DNA from: Thalassospira sp. MCCC 1A03138 | Lineage (GTDB): Bacteria > Pseudomonadota > Alphaproteobacteria > Rhodospirillales > Thalassospiraceae | DNA: 64,000 nt | Reading direction: 5' to 3' | Assembly: GCF_002115785.1 (NCBI RefSeq) | Contig: NZ_JFJY01000001.1 | Coordinates: forward strand, 963,689-1,027,688 | Shown here: piece after piece, positions 26,780 to 37,284 of the stretch | Position numbering within the stretch: position 1 is the first letter of the stretch | How the letters are laid out: each line of letters begins with the position of its first letter | Notes under the pieces: generated by a model | The model's input: the letters and a program-made list of their open reading frames with translations, nothing else | What the model was told of the DNA's origin: nothing | Database searches by the model: none | Program-made: the position numbers and the translations under genes

Positions 26780-28542
26780 ACCCCGGCAACAAAAATGACA
26801 AGCCCGCCCAGAACGCCCGATGCGATGCGGACCAGAACCGGGCGCGGCGATATCAAGCCATAGGAAATCGCCGTCAGACCAACCGCAACCTTAAGCCCGG
26901 CAACCAACGCCCAAACCGGATTGGCCGCAAGATCAATAAGTGATCCGTTCGCCACCATCGCCAGCGGCACGATGTAAAGCCCGACGCCAAGCGCCATTGC
27001 CGTTCCGACCACCTTCAGCCAGTTTTCCTCGACCATGCCCGCGGCAATAAACACCGCACCACAAACCGGCGGGGTAATCGTCGACAGCAGGGCAAACCAG
27101 AACACGAACAGATGCGCCTGCAACGGATCAAGCCCAAGCTCGGTCAGGGCGGGTCCGGCCACCGAAACACAGATCACATAGGCCGCCGTGGTCGGCACTT
27201 CCATGCCAAGGATCAGGCACGCAATTGCGGTCAGAAGCAAGGCAGGCCAAAGCATCCCGCCCGATCCCGACAGTAAAAGCGACGTGATTTTCACGCCAAG
27301 CCCGGTCAGACCCAAAACACCGATAACGATGGACGCGCACAAAATGATCGCAGCAATCATCGATACCTGCCGCCCTGCACTCAGGCAGACCTCGGTAAAT
27401 CTTTCGCCCGTCCGTTTCAGGCTGAATTGCAGATTGCCATCTAAAAACAGCAGGACCGCACCAGCAATCATCGCAAGGCAGGCGGCATATTGCGGCGTAT
27501 AGCCACCACCAAACATGCCCCAAAGCAGGATCGCAAATGGCACAAGAAAGAAGGCGGAGGTCACAATCACCGCACGCGTATCAGGCCGGTCTTTTTCCGG
27601 CACACCGGGCAAGTCATAGCGAAGCGCAAAGGCGTTGATCCCGACCCAGACCGCCAGAAAATAAAGGATCGCCGGTAGAATCGCGGCCACCATGATCTCG
27701 ACATAGGGCCGCCCGGTCAGCTCGACCATGACAAAGGCCCCGGCCCCCATCAATGGCGGCATGATCTGCCCGCCCGACGATGCCACCGCCTCGACCGCAG
27801 CGGCCAGTTTTTTCGGATAGCCAAGCTTGGTCATGGCCGGAAGGGTAATCGCCCCGGTGGACGCCACATTGGCCGACGCCGATCCGGAAATGGAACCAAA
27901 TAGGGCCGACGAAATCACCGAAACCTTAGCCGCCCCACCGCGCAGCCGCCCGGCTGCCGCACCGGCAACATTCATGAAGCCCTGCCCGGCTTCGCCGCCA
28001 TTCAGGATCGCGCCAAAGATGACAAAGATCGCAACGATGCTGACCGAAACCCCGGTCAGGCTTCCCCAAAGACCGCCTTCGGCAATGGTTAGCGTACCCA
28101 GCATGCTTTCAATCGGAAGGCCACCATGGCCGAATTCACCGGGAATATATTCGCCAAAGAAACCATAAAGCAGCGCAATCGCCGCCACACTCGGCAACGG
28201 CCAACCAATCGCCCGACGTGCCATTTCAAGCACGATACCCAGCAGGGCAAATGATATGGCGATCTGCAAATTCCCGACCAGGAACCCGTATTGATCACCT
28301 AGCATGCCGTGATTGAACGCCACCCACAAACACGCCGCAAGCCCCATCACGGTCAGGATCAGTCCGCTGATTTTCTGCCACGGTGTTTTGGCAACAAACA
28401 CCAATGCCCAAGGCAGCGCCAAAGCCATATGCAACGGCCGACTGACCAGATTGGGGACAAGCCCCGAAAAAATCAGCCAAAGATGAAAAAAGATGGATAC
28501 CGCGCCAAGCGCAATCCAGAAAGGGCGGGAAACAGCAGACAT
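26776..28542 (-). CDS. TRAP transporter, fused 4TM/12TM permease (TAXI type)
   Basis: A 588-aa membrane protein fusing the small (4-helix) and large (12-helix) TRAP permease subunits. Typical segments are GSISGSASANVASTGAITLPAM and AVEAVASSGGQIMPPLMGAGAFVM in the large subunit, and MEVPTTAAYVI near the C-terminus. It pairs with the TAXI solute-binding protein encoded just upstream. The ATG at 28542 has AGGATTACG before it; a longer in-frame start at 28602 lacks a site. The ligand is not deducible (TAXI systems often take dicarboxylates or amino acids such as glutamate). Confidence 0.93.
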   Translation of the reverse strand: MSAVSRPFWIALGAVSIFFHLWLIFSGLVPNLVSRPLHMALALPWALVFVAKTPWQKISGLILTVMGLAACLWVAFNHGMLGDQYGFLVGNLQIAISFALLGIVLEMARRAIGWPLPSVAAIALLYGFFGEYIPGEFGHGGLPIESMLGTLTIAEGGLWGSLTGVSVSIVAIFVIFGAILNGGEAGQGFMNVAGAAAGRLRGGAAKVSVISSALFGSISGSASANVASTGAITLPAMTKLGYPKKLAAAVEAVASSGGQIMPPLMGAGAFVMVELTGRPYVEIMVAAILPAILYFLAVWVGINAFALRYDLPGVPEKDRPDTRAVIVTSAFFLVPFAILLWGMFGGGYTPQYAACLAMIAGAVLLFLDGNLQFSLKRTGERFTEVCLSAGRQVSMIAAIILCASIVIGVLGLTGLGVKITSLLLSGSGGMLWPALLLTAIACLILGMEVPTTAAYVICVSVAGPALTELGLDPLQAHLFVFWFALLSTITPPVCGAVFIAAGMVEENWLKVVGTAMALGVGLYIVPLAMVANGSLIDLAANPVWALVAGLKVAVGLTAISYGLISPRPVLVRIASGVLGGLVIFVAGV

Positions 28543-28620
28543 CGTAATCCTGATACGTCCGATAAAGAACGGCCCGGCTGTGGCGGCCGGGCCTGTCATC
28601 ACATTATTTCAATGCGGCGA

Positions 28621-29583
28621 TCAATTCTGATCGTCGCGCACCGGGAAACCGGCCTCGGCGTAATAACGAAGTGCGCCGGGGTGGATTTTACCCTTGATAT
28701 TGGCAAGCATCTCCTGGGTCACACCCTTCCACCATGACGCGTTCGAGCTCATGGCGGATTTCTGATCCCAATAGGTCTTGGTCAGCTGATAGGCGGTTTC
28801 ATCATCCATCTGGGTCGTGGCATAGGCAACCACCGACAGGGAAGACGTGCGGATATCATCTTTCTGCCCGTTATAGGTCCCGGCCGGGATCACCGTCAGA
28901 TCGCGCTTGGTCATCGCAAGCTGCTCATCGGAAAGCGACAGGATATTGACATCCGTGCCTGCCGCGGCCTCGATCACGTTCGGCGCGGGCCAGGAACCGG
29001 CCGTGACAAAACCGTCAATCTGACCGTTTTTAAGCGCGGCCACGGCGTTCGAAAGTTCCGCTTCGGACAGTTTAACCTTGTCAGTCAGGCCAAACAGCTC
29101 AAGGTACTTTTCACCCTCGGTCGCCCCGAACGATCCTTTACCCAGAAGGATGGTCTTGCCTTCAAGTCCGGCAAAGTCGGTCACACCGGCATCTGCACGC
29201 ATCACGAAATGCATGGTAAGCGACGGAATCGGGAACAGGGCCCGGACCTCGTTGAATTTTTCGGTCGGACGTCCTTCAAAGGCACCCTTGCCTGCCTGTG
29301 CAAGGCCAACAAGTGCCGGCGGGCTTGTGAAAACGTAATTGCCCGGGCGAACCGATGCTTCCATCACGTTCTGAACCGATCCCTGGCTTTCCTCGACCGT
29401 GACGATGATCTCGCCGTCCGTACCGGTCTTGATTGCCTCGGCAAACTGGGCCGCCATCTGATAATAGGACGACGCGGCCTTGGCCGATTTGAAAGTAACG
29501 CGGGTTTCTGCCTGGGCGGCACTTACGGCCGACAGGGCAACAATACCGGTCGCGATTGCGCCGATTGTACGAAGAATGTTCAA
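28621..29583 (-). CDS. TAXI family TRAP solute-binding protein
   Basis: The periplasmic binding protein of the TRAP system, 320 aa. A TTG start at 29583 is selected because GGGGAGG stands five bases upstream and the resulting N-terminus is a signal peptide (LNILRTIGAIATGIVALSAVSAAQA). The mature protein has TAXI features: FKSAKAASSYYQMAAQFAEAI, VEESQGSVQNVMEASVRPG and NGQIDGFVTAGSWPAPNVIE. It lies 78 bases upstream of the permease in the same operon. A terminator-like hairpin sits in its leader. Confidence 0.92.
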   Translation of the reverse strand: MNILRTIGAIATGIVALSAVSAAQAETRVTFKSAKAASSYYQMAAQFAEAIKTGTDGEIIVTVEESQGSVQNVMEASVRPGNYVFTSPPALVGLAQAGKGAFEGRPTEKFNEVRALFPIPSLTMHFVMRADAGVTDFAGLEGKTILLGKGSFGATEGEKYLELFGLTDKVKLSEAELSNAVAALKNGQIDGFVTAGSWPAPNVIEAAAGTDVNILSLSDEQLAMTKRDLTVIPAGTYNGQKDDIRTSSLSVVAYATTQMDDETAYQLTKTYWDQKSAMSSNASWWKGVTQEMLANIKGKIHPGALRYYAEAGFPVRDDQN

Positions 29584-29670
29584 GGTTTCCTCCCCTTGCA
29601 GAACCCGGGCACCGGTCGGTTTGCAAATACCGAACTTGGGTACGGATCGGGCCAATAGTGGCGATCAACG

Positions 29671-29694
29671 CAAAAACCCGCCCCGAAGCGGGCC
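29671..29694 (-). other. Terminator-like hairpin in the leader of the TAXI gene
   Basis: On the minus strand, CCCGC-TTCGGG-GCGGG is followed by TTTTTGCG, about 90 bases before the TTG start. A TACAAT -10-like element lies just upstream (minus strand, about 29708-29713). The hairpin could attenuate the operon, or end an upstream transcript that I cannot identify. Confidence 0.4.
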
Positions 29695-30027
29695 GATTTT
29701 GGCAAATTGTATCCAATTGCAAGTCATAGAGCGCATCAAAGGGGCGAAGGTCAAGCCGGTTATTCGTCAAAGGTGACCTTCACCGGTGCAAGTTTACCCC
29801 ATTTTCACATGGCAGTTGCGCAAAACCGGTACTGTTCGCGGCAGGGCTTCGGCTTTAATGCAATCCGTGAAATTCTGCGGAACATCGTATGTGCCGTAAC
29901 GTTCGATCCATCACACACCCGACAGGATCGACAAGACCTTTCAGATCAGCGCCTTGTAAAGATTGACAGGGTTCCCGACCATCGCGCAGGGTAACACCTG
30001 CAAGCGCCATTACCACCAGAGGATCCG

Positions 30028-31392
30028 ATGCCGCGTTCGCCGGTCGCACTGATCATCGCATTGTCTGCGACATTGTTTGCAGCCTTCACGCTCAATACCG
30101 GGGCTTCGCTGCAATCCTCATTGCTGGCTTTGCGCGCCTCGTCCGAAGGCTTTGCACCGATCTATACCGGTATCATCATGGCATCCTATTATGCCGGGTT
30201 TATCGGCGGGATCATCTGGGGGGCCGGGCTTGTCAACCGTGTGGGGCATATCCGGACCTTTGCCGCACTGGCATCGACCGGATCGGCAATTACGCTTTTG
30301 CATGCCGTGTTTGTTGATCCGATCACATGGTCGCTGTTCCGCGCCATGACGGGCCTGTGCATTTCAGCCCTGTATCTGGTGATTGAAAGCTGGCTGAACG
30401 AACAGGTCGACAATACATCACGCGGCGGCATGATTGCCGCTTACATGACCGTATCTCTGGCGGGTCTTGCCATCGGACAACTGTTGCTGAACGTGTCACC
30501 GATTGGCAGTTTCGAACTGTTTACCGTGGCATCTGTCCTTTTGTCGCTGTCTCTGGTGCCGATTGCACTCACCCGGCAGCCCCCGCCCGCCGCGGTCAGT
30601 GGCGCGCGCATGAAATTCCGTCAGCTATACGCCATTTCGCCGCTCGGCTTTGTCGCCGCCGCTGGTAGTGGCGTTCTTTCCGGCGCGATTTATGGTGTCG
30701 GCCCGATCTTTGCCTCCGATCTTGGTCTGGCAACAAATGACGTCGCCACTTTCATGGCCTTCGTCATTCTGGGCGGCATGATCATGCAGTGGCCGATTGG
30801 CCGCCTGTCGGACATGGTTCCCCGCCAGTATGTGATGATCGCCGTTCTGATCGGGCTTGCAATCTGCGGGTTCTTCCCGCTGGTCGCACCGGAAGTCGTT
30901 CGCGGAAATCTGATTGTCTGGGGCGCTATCATCGGCATCTTCATCATGCCGGTTTACGGCCTGTCGGTCGCCTATGTGAACGACTATCTCGAACCCGATC
31001 AGATCGTTTCCGCATCCGGCGGTCTATTGATCATTTATGGTGGGTCTGCTGCCACCGGGCCGATCATCGGATCGCTTGCCATTGGTCATTTTGGCCCTTG
31101 GGGGATGCCGGTTCTATTTGCGATTGTCGGCGTGCTGGTGGCAAGCTTTGCCATCTATCGTGCCGGTTTCGGTCGCCGCATCACGATCGAAGAACAGGGT
31201 CAGTTTGTTGCCGTGCCGCGTACCACGCCCATGGCACTTGAAATGTCGCCCATCACCGATGACATCGTCGAGGAAGAAGACGGCAGCGCGTCACATGCCG
31301 CCGACCGGCTGGGCGATATCGGCCATCCCGCAACGGATGAAACAGCGGATCAAACGGCTTCTGCCCCCGATCAGGGCAAAGACAAACCTTAA
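30028..31392 (+). CDS. MFS transporter, YcaD-like
   Basis: A 454-aa major facilitator with 12 predicted helices and a 60-residue acidic cytoplasmic tail (DDIVEEEDGSASHAADRLGD...). The segment FRAMTGLCISALYLVIESWLNEQ is characteristic of the YcaD/MFS_1-like subgroup, as is IWGAGLVNRVGHIRTFAAL after helix 2. The substrate is unknown. AGAGGATCCG precedes the ATG. It stands alone between the TRAP operon and glcB. Confidence 0.87.
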   Translation: MPRSPVALIIALSATLFAAFTLNTGASLQSSLLALRASSEGFAPIYTGIIMASYYAGFIGGIIWGAGLVNRVGHIRTFAALASTGSAITLLHAVFVDPITWSLFRAMTGLCISALYLVIESWLNEQVDNTSRGGMIAAYMTVSLAGLAIGQLLLNVSPIGSFELFTVASVLLSLSLVPIALTRQPPPAAVSGARMKFRQLYAISPLGFVAAAGSGVLSGAIYGVGPIFASDLGLATNDVATFMAFVILGGMIMQWPIGRLSDMVPRQYVMIAVLIGLAICGFFPLVAPEVVRGNLIVWGAIIGIFIMPVYGLSVAYVNDYLEPDQIVSASGGLLIIYGGSAATGPIIGSLAIGHFGPWGMPVLFAIVGVLVASFAIYRAGFGRRITIEEQGQFVAVPRTTPMALEMSPITDDIVEEEDGSASHAADRLGDIGHPATDETADQTASAPDQGKDKP

Positions 31393-31597
31393 TACGGCGC
31401 GTCTGGGCAATATGTAACGGCATAAAGCGGCACCGACCATTCGGAAGCTTTCGGCATCGTTTCCACAATACGGAAAACATCCCACGAAAGTGAAACCGGC
31501 TGTGGACCCTGCCCGCTTCCAGCCCATATGTTGTGACAAAGACATGCATCGGTCACATCGGGCCGCGCAGAAGACTTCAAGCCTGTCGAGAGGAAAC

Positions 31598-33790
31598 ATG
31601 ACCCAACGTATCACCAAAGGCGGCCTTAAGATTGCAACCGTTCTGCATGATCTGGTTGCCAACGAAATCACCCCGGGCACCGGTGTCTCCTCCGATCAGT
31701 TCTGGGCATCGTTCGAAAAGCTCGTGAACGAGCTTGGCCCCCGGAACCGTTCGCTGCTGGCCAAGCGCGACGAGTTGCAGGCCAAGATCGACGAATGGCA
31801 CCTGTCTCGGCAGGATCAGGCACGCGACCCGCTGGCCTACAAAGAATTCCTCAAGGAAATCGGCTACCTTCTGCCCGAAGGCGACGATTTCTATATCTCG
31901 ACCACCAATGTCGACCCGGAAATCGCCCGCGTCGCAGGTCCGCAGCTCGTCGTGCCGGTGATGAATGCGCGCTACGCGCTCAACGCGGCCAATGCCCGCT
32001 GGGGCAGCCTTTATGACGCACTCTATGGCACCGATGTCATCGACGATGCCGATGGCAAGGAAAAGACCGCTGGCTTTAATCCCAAGCGCGGCGCGGCTGT
32101 CGTTGCCTATGCGGCAAAGTTCCTTGATCAGGCGGTGCCGCTGGCAAATGGTAAACATGCTGACGCCACCAAATACGAAGTCCGCGAAGACGGCTCGGGC
32201 TGGTGGACTTTGGCGGTAACCCTGTCAGACGGCAGCGAAACATCGCTGGCACAGCCATCGCAGTTCATCGGCTACAATGAAAAGGACGGCGCGCTTTCAG
32301 AAGTCTTGCTGCGCAATCATGGTCTGCATCTGGAAATCCGGATTGATCCCACGCACCCGATTGGCAAAACCCACGCAGCCGGTGTGTGCGATGTGATCAT
32401 GGAATCCGCCCTGACCACCATTCAGGATTGCGAGGATTCGGTTGCCGCCGTCGATGCCGAAGACAAGGTCGTTGTCTATCGCAACTGGCTTGGCCTGATG
32501 AAAGGCACGCTGGAAGAAAGCTTTGAAAAGGGTGGCAAAACCGTTACCCGCCGCCTCAACCCGGATCGTTCCTATCAGGGCTTTGACGGCAATGATGTTG
32601 TTCTGCCCGGTCGCAGCCTGATGCTGGTGCGCAATGTCGGCCATCTGATGACAAGCGACGCGGTCCTTGATGCCAACGGCAACGAAGTCCCCGAAGGTTT
32701 CCTTGATGCGATGTTCACCAGCCTGATCGCCAAGCAAGACATTGATGGCAACAGCAGTGTCTCAAACTCGCGTCATGGCAGTGTCTATATCGTAAAGCCG
32801 AAAATGCACGGCCCCGAAGAAGTCGCGCTGACCAATGATCTGTTTGCCTTCGTCGAACGCGAAATCGGCCTGCCGGAAAACACCCTTAAGGTCGGCATCA
32901 TGGACGAGGAACGCCGCACGACAGTGAACCTCAAGGAATGCATTCGTGCCGCGCAGGACCGTGTTGTTTTCATCAATACCGGGTTCCTTGACCGCACCGG
33001 TGATGAAATCCACACCAGCATGGAAGCAGGCCCGGTCGTTCGCAAGGAAGCGATGAAAGACCAGTACTGGATTTCGGCCTATGAAAACTGGAATGTCGAT
33101 GTCGGCCTTGAATGCGGCATGAAGGGCATCGCCCAGATTGGCAAGGGCATGTGGGCCAAACCTGATCGCATGGCGGAAATGATGACCGCCAAAATCGGCC
33201 ATCCCAAAGCCGGGGCCAACTGCGCATGGGTTCCATCCCCAACCGCCGCGACCCTGCACGCCATGCATTACCATCAGGTCGATGTCCGTGCCGTACAGGA
33301 CGAAGTCGGCAAACGCGAACGCGCCAGCCTCGATGATATCCTCTCGATCCCGCGTCTTGGCGACATCAACCCGATGCCAAGCGAAATCCAGGAAGAACTT
33401 GATAACAACGCCCAAGGCATTCTTGGCTATGTGGTCCGCTGGATCGATGCCGGGGTTGGCTGTTCCAAGGTGCCCGATATCAATGATGTCGGCCTGATGG
33501 AAGACCGCGCCACATTGCGCATTTCCAGCCAGCATATCGCCAACTGGCTCCATCACGGGCTTTGCACCAAGGATCAGGTGATGGAAACCATGAAACGCAT
33601 GGCGGCCGTCGTCGACAAACAGAACGAAGGCGACCCGGAATATCGCAACATGGCACCGAACTTTTATGACAGTGTTGCCTTTGCCGCCGCCTGTGATCTG
33701 GTGTTCAAGGGCCGCGAACAGCCAAACGGCTATACCGAGCCGGTCCTGCACGCGCGTCGCCGCGAAGCCAAGGCAAAATACGGCGCATAA
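31598..33790 (+). CDS. glcB: Malate synthase G
   Basis: Condenses glyoxylate with acetyl-CoA to give malate, serving the glyoxylate shunt and glycolate use. At 730 aa it is the monomeric G isoform. Landmarks are [39 protein letters not shown] (contains the Mg-binding ECED-like region), [54 protein letters not shown] and [23 protein letters not shown]. The ATG at 31598 has GAGAGGAAAC directly upstream; the open frame extends further 5' without support. No glc operon genes are adjacent. Confidence 0.96.
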   Translation: MTQRITKGGLKIATVLHDLVANEITPGTGVSSDQFWASFEKLVNELGPRNRSLLAKRDELQAKIDEWHLSRQDQARDPLAYKEFLKEIGYLLPEGDDFYISTTNVDPEIARVAGPQLVVPVMNARYALNAANARWGSLYDALYGTDVIDDADGKEKTAGFNPKRGAAVVAYAAKFLDQAVPLANGKHADATKYEVREDGSGWWTLAVTLSDGSETSLAQPSQFIGYNEKDGALSEVLLRNHGLHLEIRIDPTHPIGKTHAAGVCDVIMESALTTIQDCEDSVAAVDAEDKVVVYRNWLGLMKGTLEESFEKGGKTVTRRLNPDRSYQGFDGNDVVLPGRSLMLVRNVGHLMTSDAVLDANGNEVPEGFLDAMFTSLIAKQDIDGNSSVSNSRHGSVYIVKPKMHGPEEVALTNDLFAFVEREIGLPENTLKVGIMDEERRTTVNLKECIRAAQDRVVFINTGFLDRTGDEIHTSMEAGPVVRKEAMKDQYWISAYENWNVDVGLECGMKGIAQIGKGMWAKPDRMAEMMTAKIGHPKAGANCAWVPSPTAATLHAMHYHQVDVRAVQDEVGKRERASLDDILSIPRLGDINPMPSEIQEELDNNAQGILGYVVRWIDAGVGCSKVPDINDVGLMEDRATLRISSQHIANWLHHGLCTKDQVMETMKRMAAVVDKQNEGDPEYRNMAPNFYDSVAFAAACDLVFKGREQPNGYTEPVLHARRREAKAKYGA

Positions 33791-33808
33791 CCGCCATCAA
33801 TATCGCGC

Positions 33809-33846
33809 TAAAAAGGCCGCTCGGCATGTTCCGGGCGGCCTTTTTC
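33809..33846 (+). terminator. Terminator of glcB
   Basis: AAAAAGGCCGC...GCGGCCTTTTT flank a loop of about 14 nt 20 bases after the glcB stop. The A and T tracts make it bidirectional, serving map as well. Confidence 0.85.
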
Positions 33847-33880
33847 GTATCGCGCAGACTGCCAATATGAACAGGTGGGT

Positions 33881-34630
33881 TTATCCGGCCAATGTCATGA
33901 TTTCATAGCCATTCTGGGTCACCACCAGCGTATGTTCGTACTGTACGGTCGGTGCACCGGTATCGGCATACAGCGTCCAGCCATCATCCCCGTCAAGTGC
34001 CCAGTTCGCCCCCCGCGACAGGAACGGCTCGATCGTAATGACCTGACCTTTTTTAAGCGTCCGGCGCTCGCGCGGATCATCCCATGTCGGGATGGTTTCC
34101 GGTGCTTCGTGCAATGATTTGCCGATCCCGTGACTGGCCAGATTTTTAATCAGGCTGTAACCGCCCTTTTGGGCAAAGTTTTCGATCCGAAGACCGATTT
34201 CACGGATCGGTGCCTTGTCACGCACAACCTTGATCCCGGCCCACATTGCCTTCTTGCCGTCATCGCACAGCTTCACGATTTCAGGGCGCGGGGTACCAAC
34301 GATAAAGCTGGCACCCGTATCGGAAAAATAGCCATCCAGCGACGCGGAAACATCGATATTCACAAGGTCGCCATCCGCCAGAACCCGGTCCCCCGGAATG
34401 CCGTGTGCGACTTCTTCATTCACACTGATGCAGGTCGCACCGGGGAAATCATATTCGCTTTCGGGTGCGGAAACCGCCCCGGCATCTTCAAGGACCTTGC
34501 GGCCAATGGCATCAAGTTCGGCCGTGGTCATTCCGGCAACGGCGGCGGCCCCCATCACGTCGCGCGCACGCGCACAGATGCGTCCGATACGGCGCAGATG
34601 TTCAAGTTCGGTTTCTGATGAAATGGTCAT
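33881..34630 (-). CDS. map: Type I methionine aminopeptidase
   Basis: Removes the initiator methionine from new proteins. All five metal ligands are visible: VNIDVSASLDGYFSDTGASF (two Asp), SHGIGKSLHEAP (His), ITIEPFLSRG (Glu) and QYEHTLVV (Glu). 249 aa from the ATG at 34630; the in-frame ATG at 34651 is also possible. A neat inverted repeat (ATTGCT-N8-AGCAAT) sits directly upstream. It is not next to rpsB or secY as in many bacteria, so it may be a second, stand-alone copy. Confidence 0.93.
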   Translation of the reverse strand: MTISSETELEHLRRIGRICARARDVMGAAAVAGMTTAELDAIGRKVLEDAGAVSAPESEYDFPGATCISVNEEVAHGIPGDRVLADGDLVNIDVSASLDGYFSDTGASFIVGTPRPEIVKLCDDGKKAMWAGIKVVRDKAPIREIGLRIENFAQKGGYSLIKNLASHGIGKSLHEAPETIPTWDDPRERRTLKKGQVITIEPFLSRGANWALDGDDGWTLYADTGAPTVQYEHTLVVTQNGYEIMTLAG

Positions 34631-34632
34631 GG

Positions 34633-34652
34633 ATTGCTTAATGCTTAGCAAT
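34633..34652. promoter_or_regulatory. Inverted repeat at the map start region
   Basis: ATTGCT-taatgctt-AGCAAT lies immediately upstream of the chosen map start, with TTGACT about 16 bases further upstream on the minus strand as a possible -35. It may be an operator or a translation-blocking hairpin. Confidence 0.35.
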
Positions 34653-34695
34653 CACCACCAAGTCAAGCCATTGGATGGTCATATCTGGCCCGATT

Positions 34696-36363
34696 TCAGG
34701 CGCGTGAGCCGGAATTCTGCGCGCGGTTTTCCTCACCATAAATCACATAACGATGCTTGCCCTTGCTTTTGGCCACATAAAGCGCCTGATCAGCCTGCTC
34801 CAGAAGCTTCTCCGGGCGGGTGTCATGATCGGGATAAACGGCAATACCGATGCTGATATTGATCGATATTCGGTTTCCGCCGGTAATGAACGGCATCAGA
34901 ATGTCATTAAGGATTCTTTCGGCCAATGCACGTATTTCGGTCACACCGTTTTCGCCAAGATGCGAAACAATGACCATCTCGTCCCCGCCCGTGCGGGCAA
35001 CCAGATCCCCACCGCGCACACAGCGACGCAGCCGACGGGCAACTTCGCACAGCACCTCGTCCCCCGCCGCATGTCCCAGCCGGTCATTGACCGGTTTGAA
35101 ATCATCCAGATCAAGAACAAGAACGCCAAGCTGACTGTGCTGGCGCTTTGCCTGTCCTAGGGCATGTTCGAAATAAACATCCAGTGCCAGACGGTTGCCA
35201 AGCCCGGTCAACGGATCATGATGCGCAATATGCTTCATCTCGCCAAGGGCGTTGTCCTTTTCGGTCAGCTTCGCGACAAGACTGTTCAGGCTGTTTGACA
35301 GCGTGTTGATTTCGCGCGCCCCGGAAACCTGCGGCAGGTTTTCGATCTCGCCACGTTTGAGCTCCCCCGCGGCATTCGCTATCCTGACCAGCGGGCCGAC
35401 GATGAAACCAGCCCCCCACCAGGCAATGATGCTAAACAGCACCGCAAGACCAAGACCCAGCGCCAGAATATCGGAACGCAAATCGTTGACCGGCACCAAC
35501 GCCGAGGTTACCGGCTGGCGCACAAGCACAGTCCAGCCAAGCCCGGCATAGTCAAGGTGGCCATCGGCCGGTGCCGCCCCCGTAAGATAGTCATTGCCAT
35601 CGGGCCAGCGGGCGATCTGCCAGCCCGCATTCGGCGTGTCGTTTGCACTTTTCAGATCAAGATCAAGCTTGTGACCCGCTCTTTCAAAATCTGGCGCCAG
35701 CAGGATCGTGCCATTGGCACTGATGACAAAGATATCAACGCTCCGATGCAAACCCTGGCCTGCGAACAGATTGCGCCTTACCGTATTCGCCCATTCCCAG
35801 CTCAGATGCGTTGCCAGAACCCCATTGAATTCCCCGGCATCATTTTTCAACGGAACGGCGATATCAACAAACTGGATCGGCTCGCCGGTCGGGCTCGGGA
35901 ATTTCTCGGCCAGCAGTTTGGCGTCATGGACATCGCCAATGAACATCTCCTTGCGGCCAAACTCAAAAACCGGCCGTGCCGAAATGTCCTTGCCGACCAG
36001 AATATCCCCCGTAGCGGCAACAACGGTGCCATCCGCATCCAGCACGCCGATCCATGTGAAAATCGGCAATTCATGCTGCAACCGGTTGATCAGTTCGCTG
36101 GCCTGATCAATGTCATTCAGGTTTCGGATCGCGCGCAAGGTACTGAGAACCGCGACTTCACCGCGATGGATCCACATCGTGCGATCAAGCTCGTCTGCCA
36201 TTTGCAGGGCAACATCGGCGACACCAGTGCCGATCTGCCTTGTCAGAACGTCGGCCGACCTTTGACCAACGACATAGCTCATGATGCCGGCCAGTGCCGC
36301 AACAAGCACCGCAGTGGCCAGCGCGATCTGGATACGGATACCCACCCGCGAAAAGCTTTTCAC
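34696..36363 (-). CDS. Membrane dCACHE-HAMP-GGDEF diguanylate cyclase
   Basis: A 555-aa receptor-type diguanylate cyclase. An N-terminal membrane helix (IQIALATAVLVAALAGIMSYVVG) is followed by a periplasmic double-CACHE region of about 250 residues, a second helix (ILALGLGLAVLFSIIAWWGAGFIV), a HAMP segment and GGDEF. The active-site motif is GGDEM (459-463), with Met replacing the usual Phe; the I-site RGGD is present 9 residues before it, so feedback inhibition is expected. The GTG at 36363 is preferred to the GTG at 36378 because GAGAGG lies 7 bases before it. Confidence 0.9.
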   Translation of the reverse strand: MKSFSRVGIRIQIALATAVLVAALAGIMSYVVGQRSADVLTRQIGTGVADVALQMADELDRTMWIHRGEVAVLSTLRAIRNLNDIDQASELINRLQHELPIFTWIGVLDADGTVVAATGDILVGKDISARPVFEFGRKEMFIGDVHDAKLLAEKFPSPTGEPIQFVDIAVPLKNDAGEFNGVLATHLSWEWANTVRRNLFAGQGLHRSVDIFVISANGTILLAPDFERAGHKLDLDLKSANDTPNAGWQIARWPDGNDYLTGAAPADGHLDYAGLGWTVLVRQPVTSALVPVNDLRSDILALGLGLAVLFSIIAWWGAGFIVGPLVRIANAAGELKRGEIENLPQVSGAREINTLSNSLNSLVAKLTEKDNALGEMKHIAHHDPLTGLGNRLALDVYFEHALGQAKRQHSQLGVLVLDLDDFKPVNDRLGHAAGDEVLCEVARRLRRCVRGGDLVARTGGDEMVIVSHLGENGVTEIRALAERILNDILMPFITGGNRISINISIGIAVYPDHDTRPEKLLEQADQALYVAKSKGKHRYVIYGEENRAQNSGSRA

Positions 36364-36639
36364 AGTCAATCCTCTCACTTCCCTACGGGCAGCCTTATTT
36401 GCGATTGCCCGATTTATATGCCGTCATTTTTAATACATGCGGCTTATCGTGTGCTGCATATAAGACCGCGCTCACGGCTTTTTAAGACGGACGGGGAAAA
36501 CATTTTCCAAAGCCATCTTACGTTTGGCATGATGGCACCAAACATACTGAAAAATCGGTGATACTGAAATTCTATGCCATCCGGCAAGTCAGATCGATCC
36601 GATAAGACTGAATATCTGAAACGGTGTTGAAGCGACATT

Positions 36640-37275
36640 ATGACAATTACCCAGATTATTTATTGGCTCGAACTGACCGGTGTTGCCGTTTTTGCCGTGA
36701 CCGGCGCGCTGGAAGCATCGCGACGCCAGATGGATATTGTCGGCTTCGTTTTGATCGCGACCTTTACCGGCATCGGCGGCGGGACGGTGCGCGACGTGAT
36801 CACCGGCGCCACGCCGGTTTTCTGGATCAGGGACCCGGCATGGGTCATTACCTGTATCGGCAGTGCCGTCTTCACCTATTTCACCGCCCATCTGGTTGAA
36901 CGGCGTTATGTCGCGCTGATCTGGCTTGATGCACTTGGGCTTGCGATGTTTGGCGTGACGGGGGCTGCCATCGGCCTTAACCTTGGCGTATCGCCGCTGG
37001 TCGCGATCATCCTTGGCACCATCACAGCCACATTTGGCGGCATGGTCCGTGATGTGGTGTGTAACGAAATCCCGCTGATCCTGCGACCGGAAATTTACAT
37101 CACCTGCGCGCTTCTCGGCGCATCAATCTATGTGATCGGTACCGATATCCTGTCGCTTCCGCGTGCCCCGGTCGCCCTGATCGCCTTCCTGTGCTCCTTC
37201 GCCCTGCGCGCCAGCGCCATACGCTTCAAACTGAGCTTCCCGGTTTACAAGGCCCGCCCGGGGCGGGAATACTGA
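36640..37275 (+). CDS. TRIC-type (UPF0126) channel/carrier
   Basis: A 211-aa membrane protein with seven helices in two pseudo-repeats, each carrying the glycine-rich motif: IATFTGIGGGTVRDVITGATPVFW and LGTITATFGGMVRDVVCNEIPLIL. This is the bacterial TRIC/YadS family of monovalent cation or glycine channels. It converges on phnF with 9 bases between stops and is not otherwise linked to phosphonate genes. Confidence 0.9.
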   Translation: MTITQIIYWLELTGVAVFAVTGALEASRRQMDIVGFVLIATFTGIGGGTVRDVITGATPVFWIRDPAWVITCIGSAVFTYFTAHLVERRYVALIWLDALGLAMFGVTGAAIGLNLGVSPLVAIILGTITATFGGMVRDVVCNEIPLILRPEIYITCALLGASIYVIGTDILSLPRAPVALIAFLCSFALRASAIRFKLSFPVYKARPGREY

Positions 37276-37284
37276 ACCTGTCTG

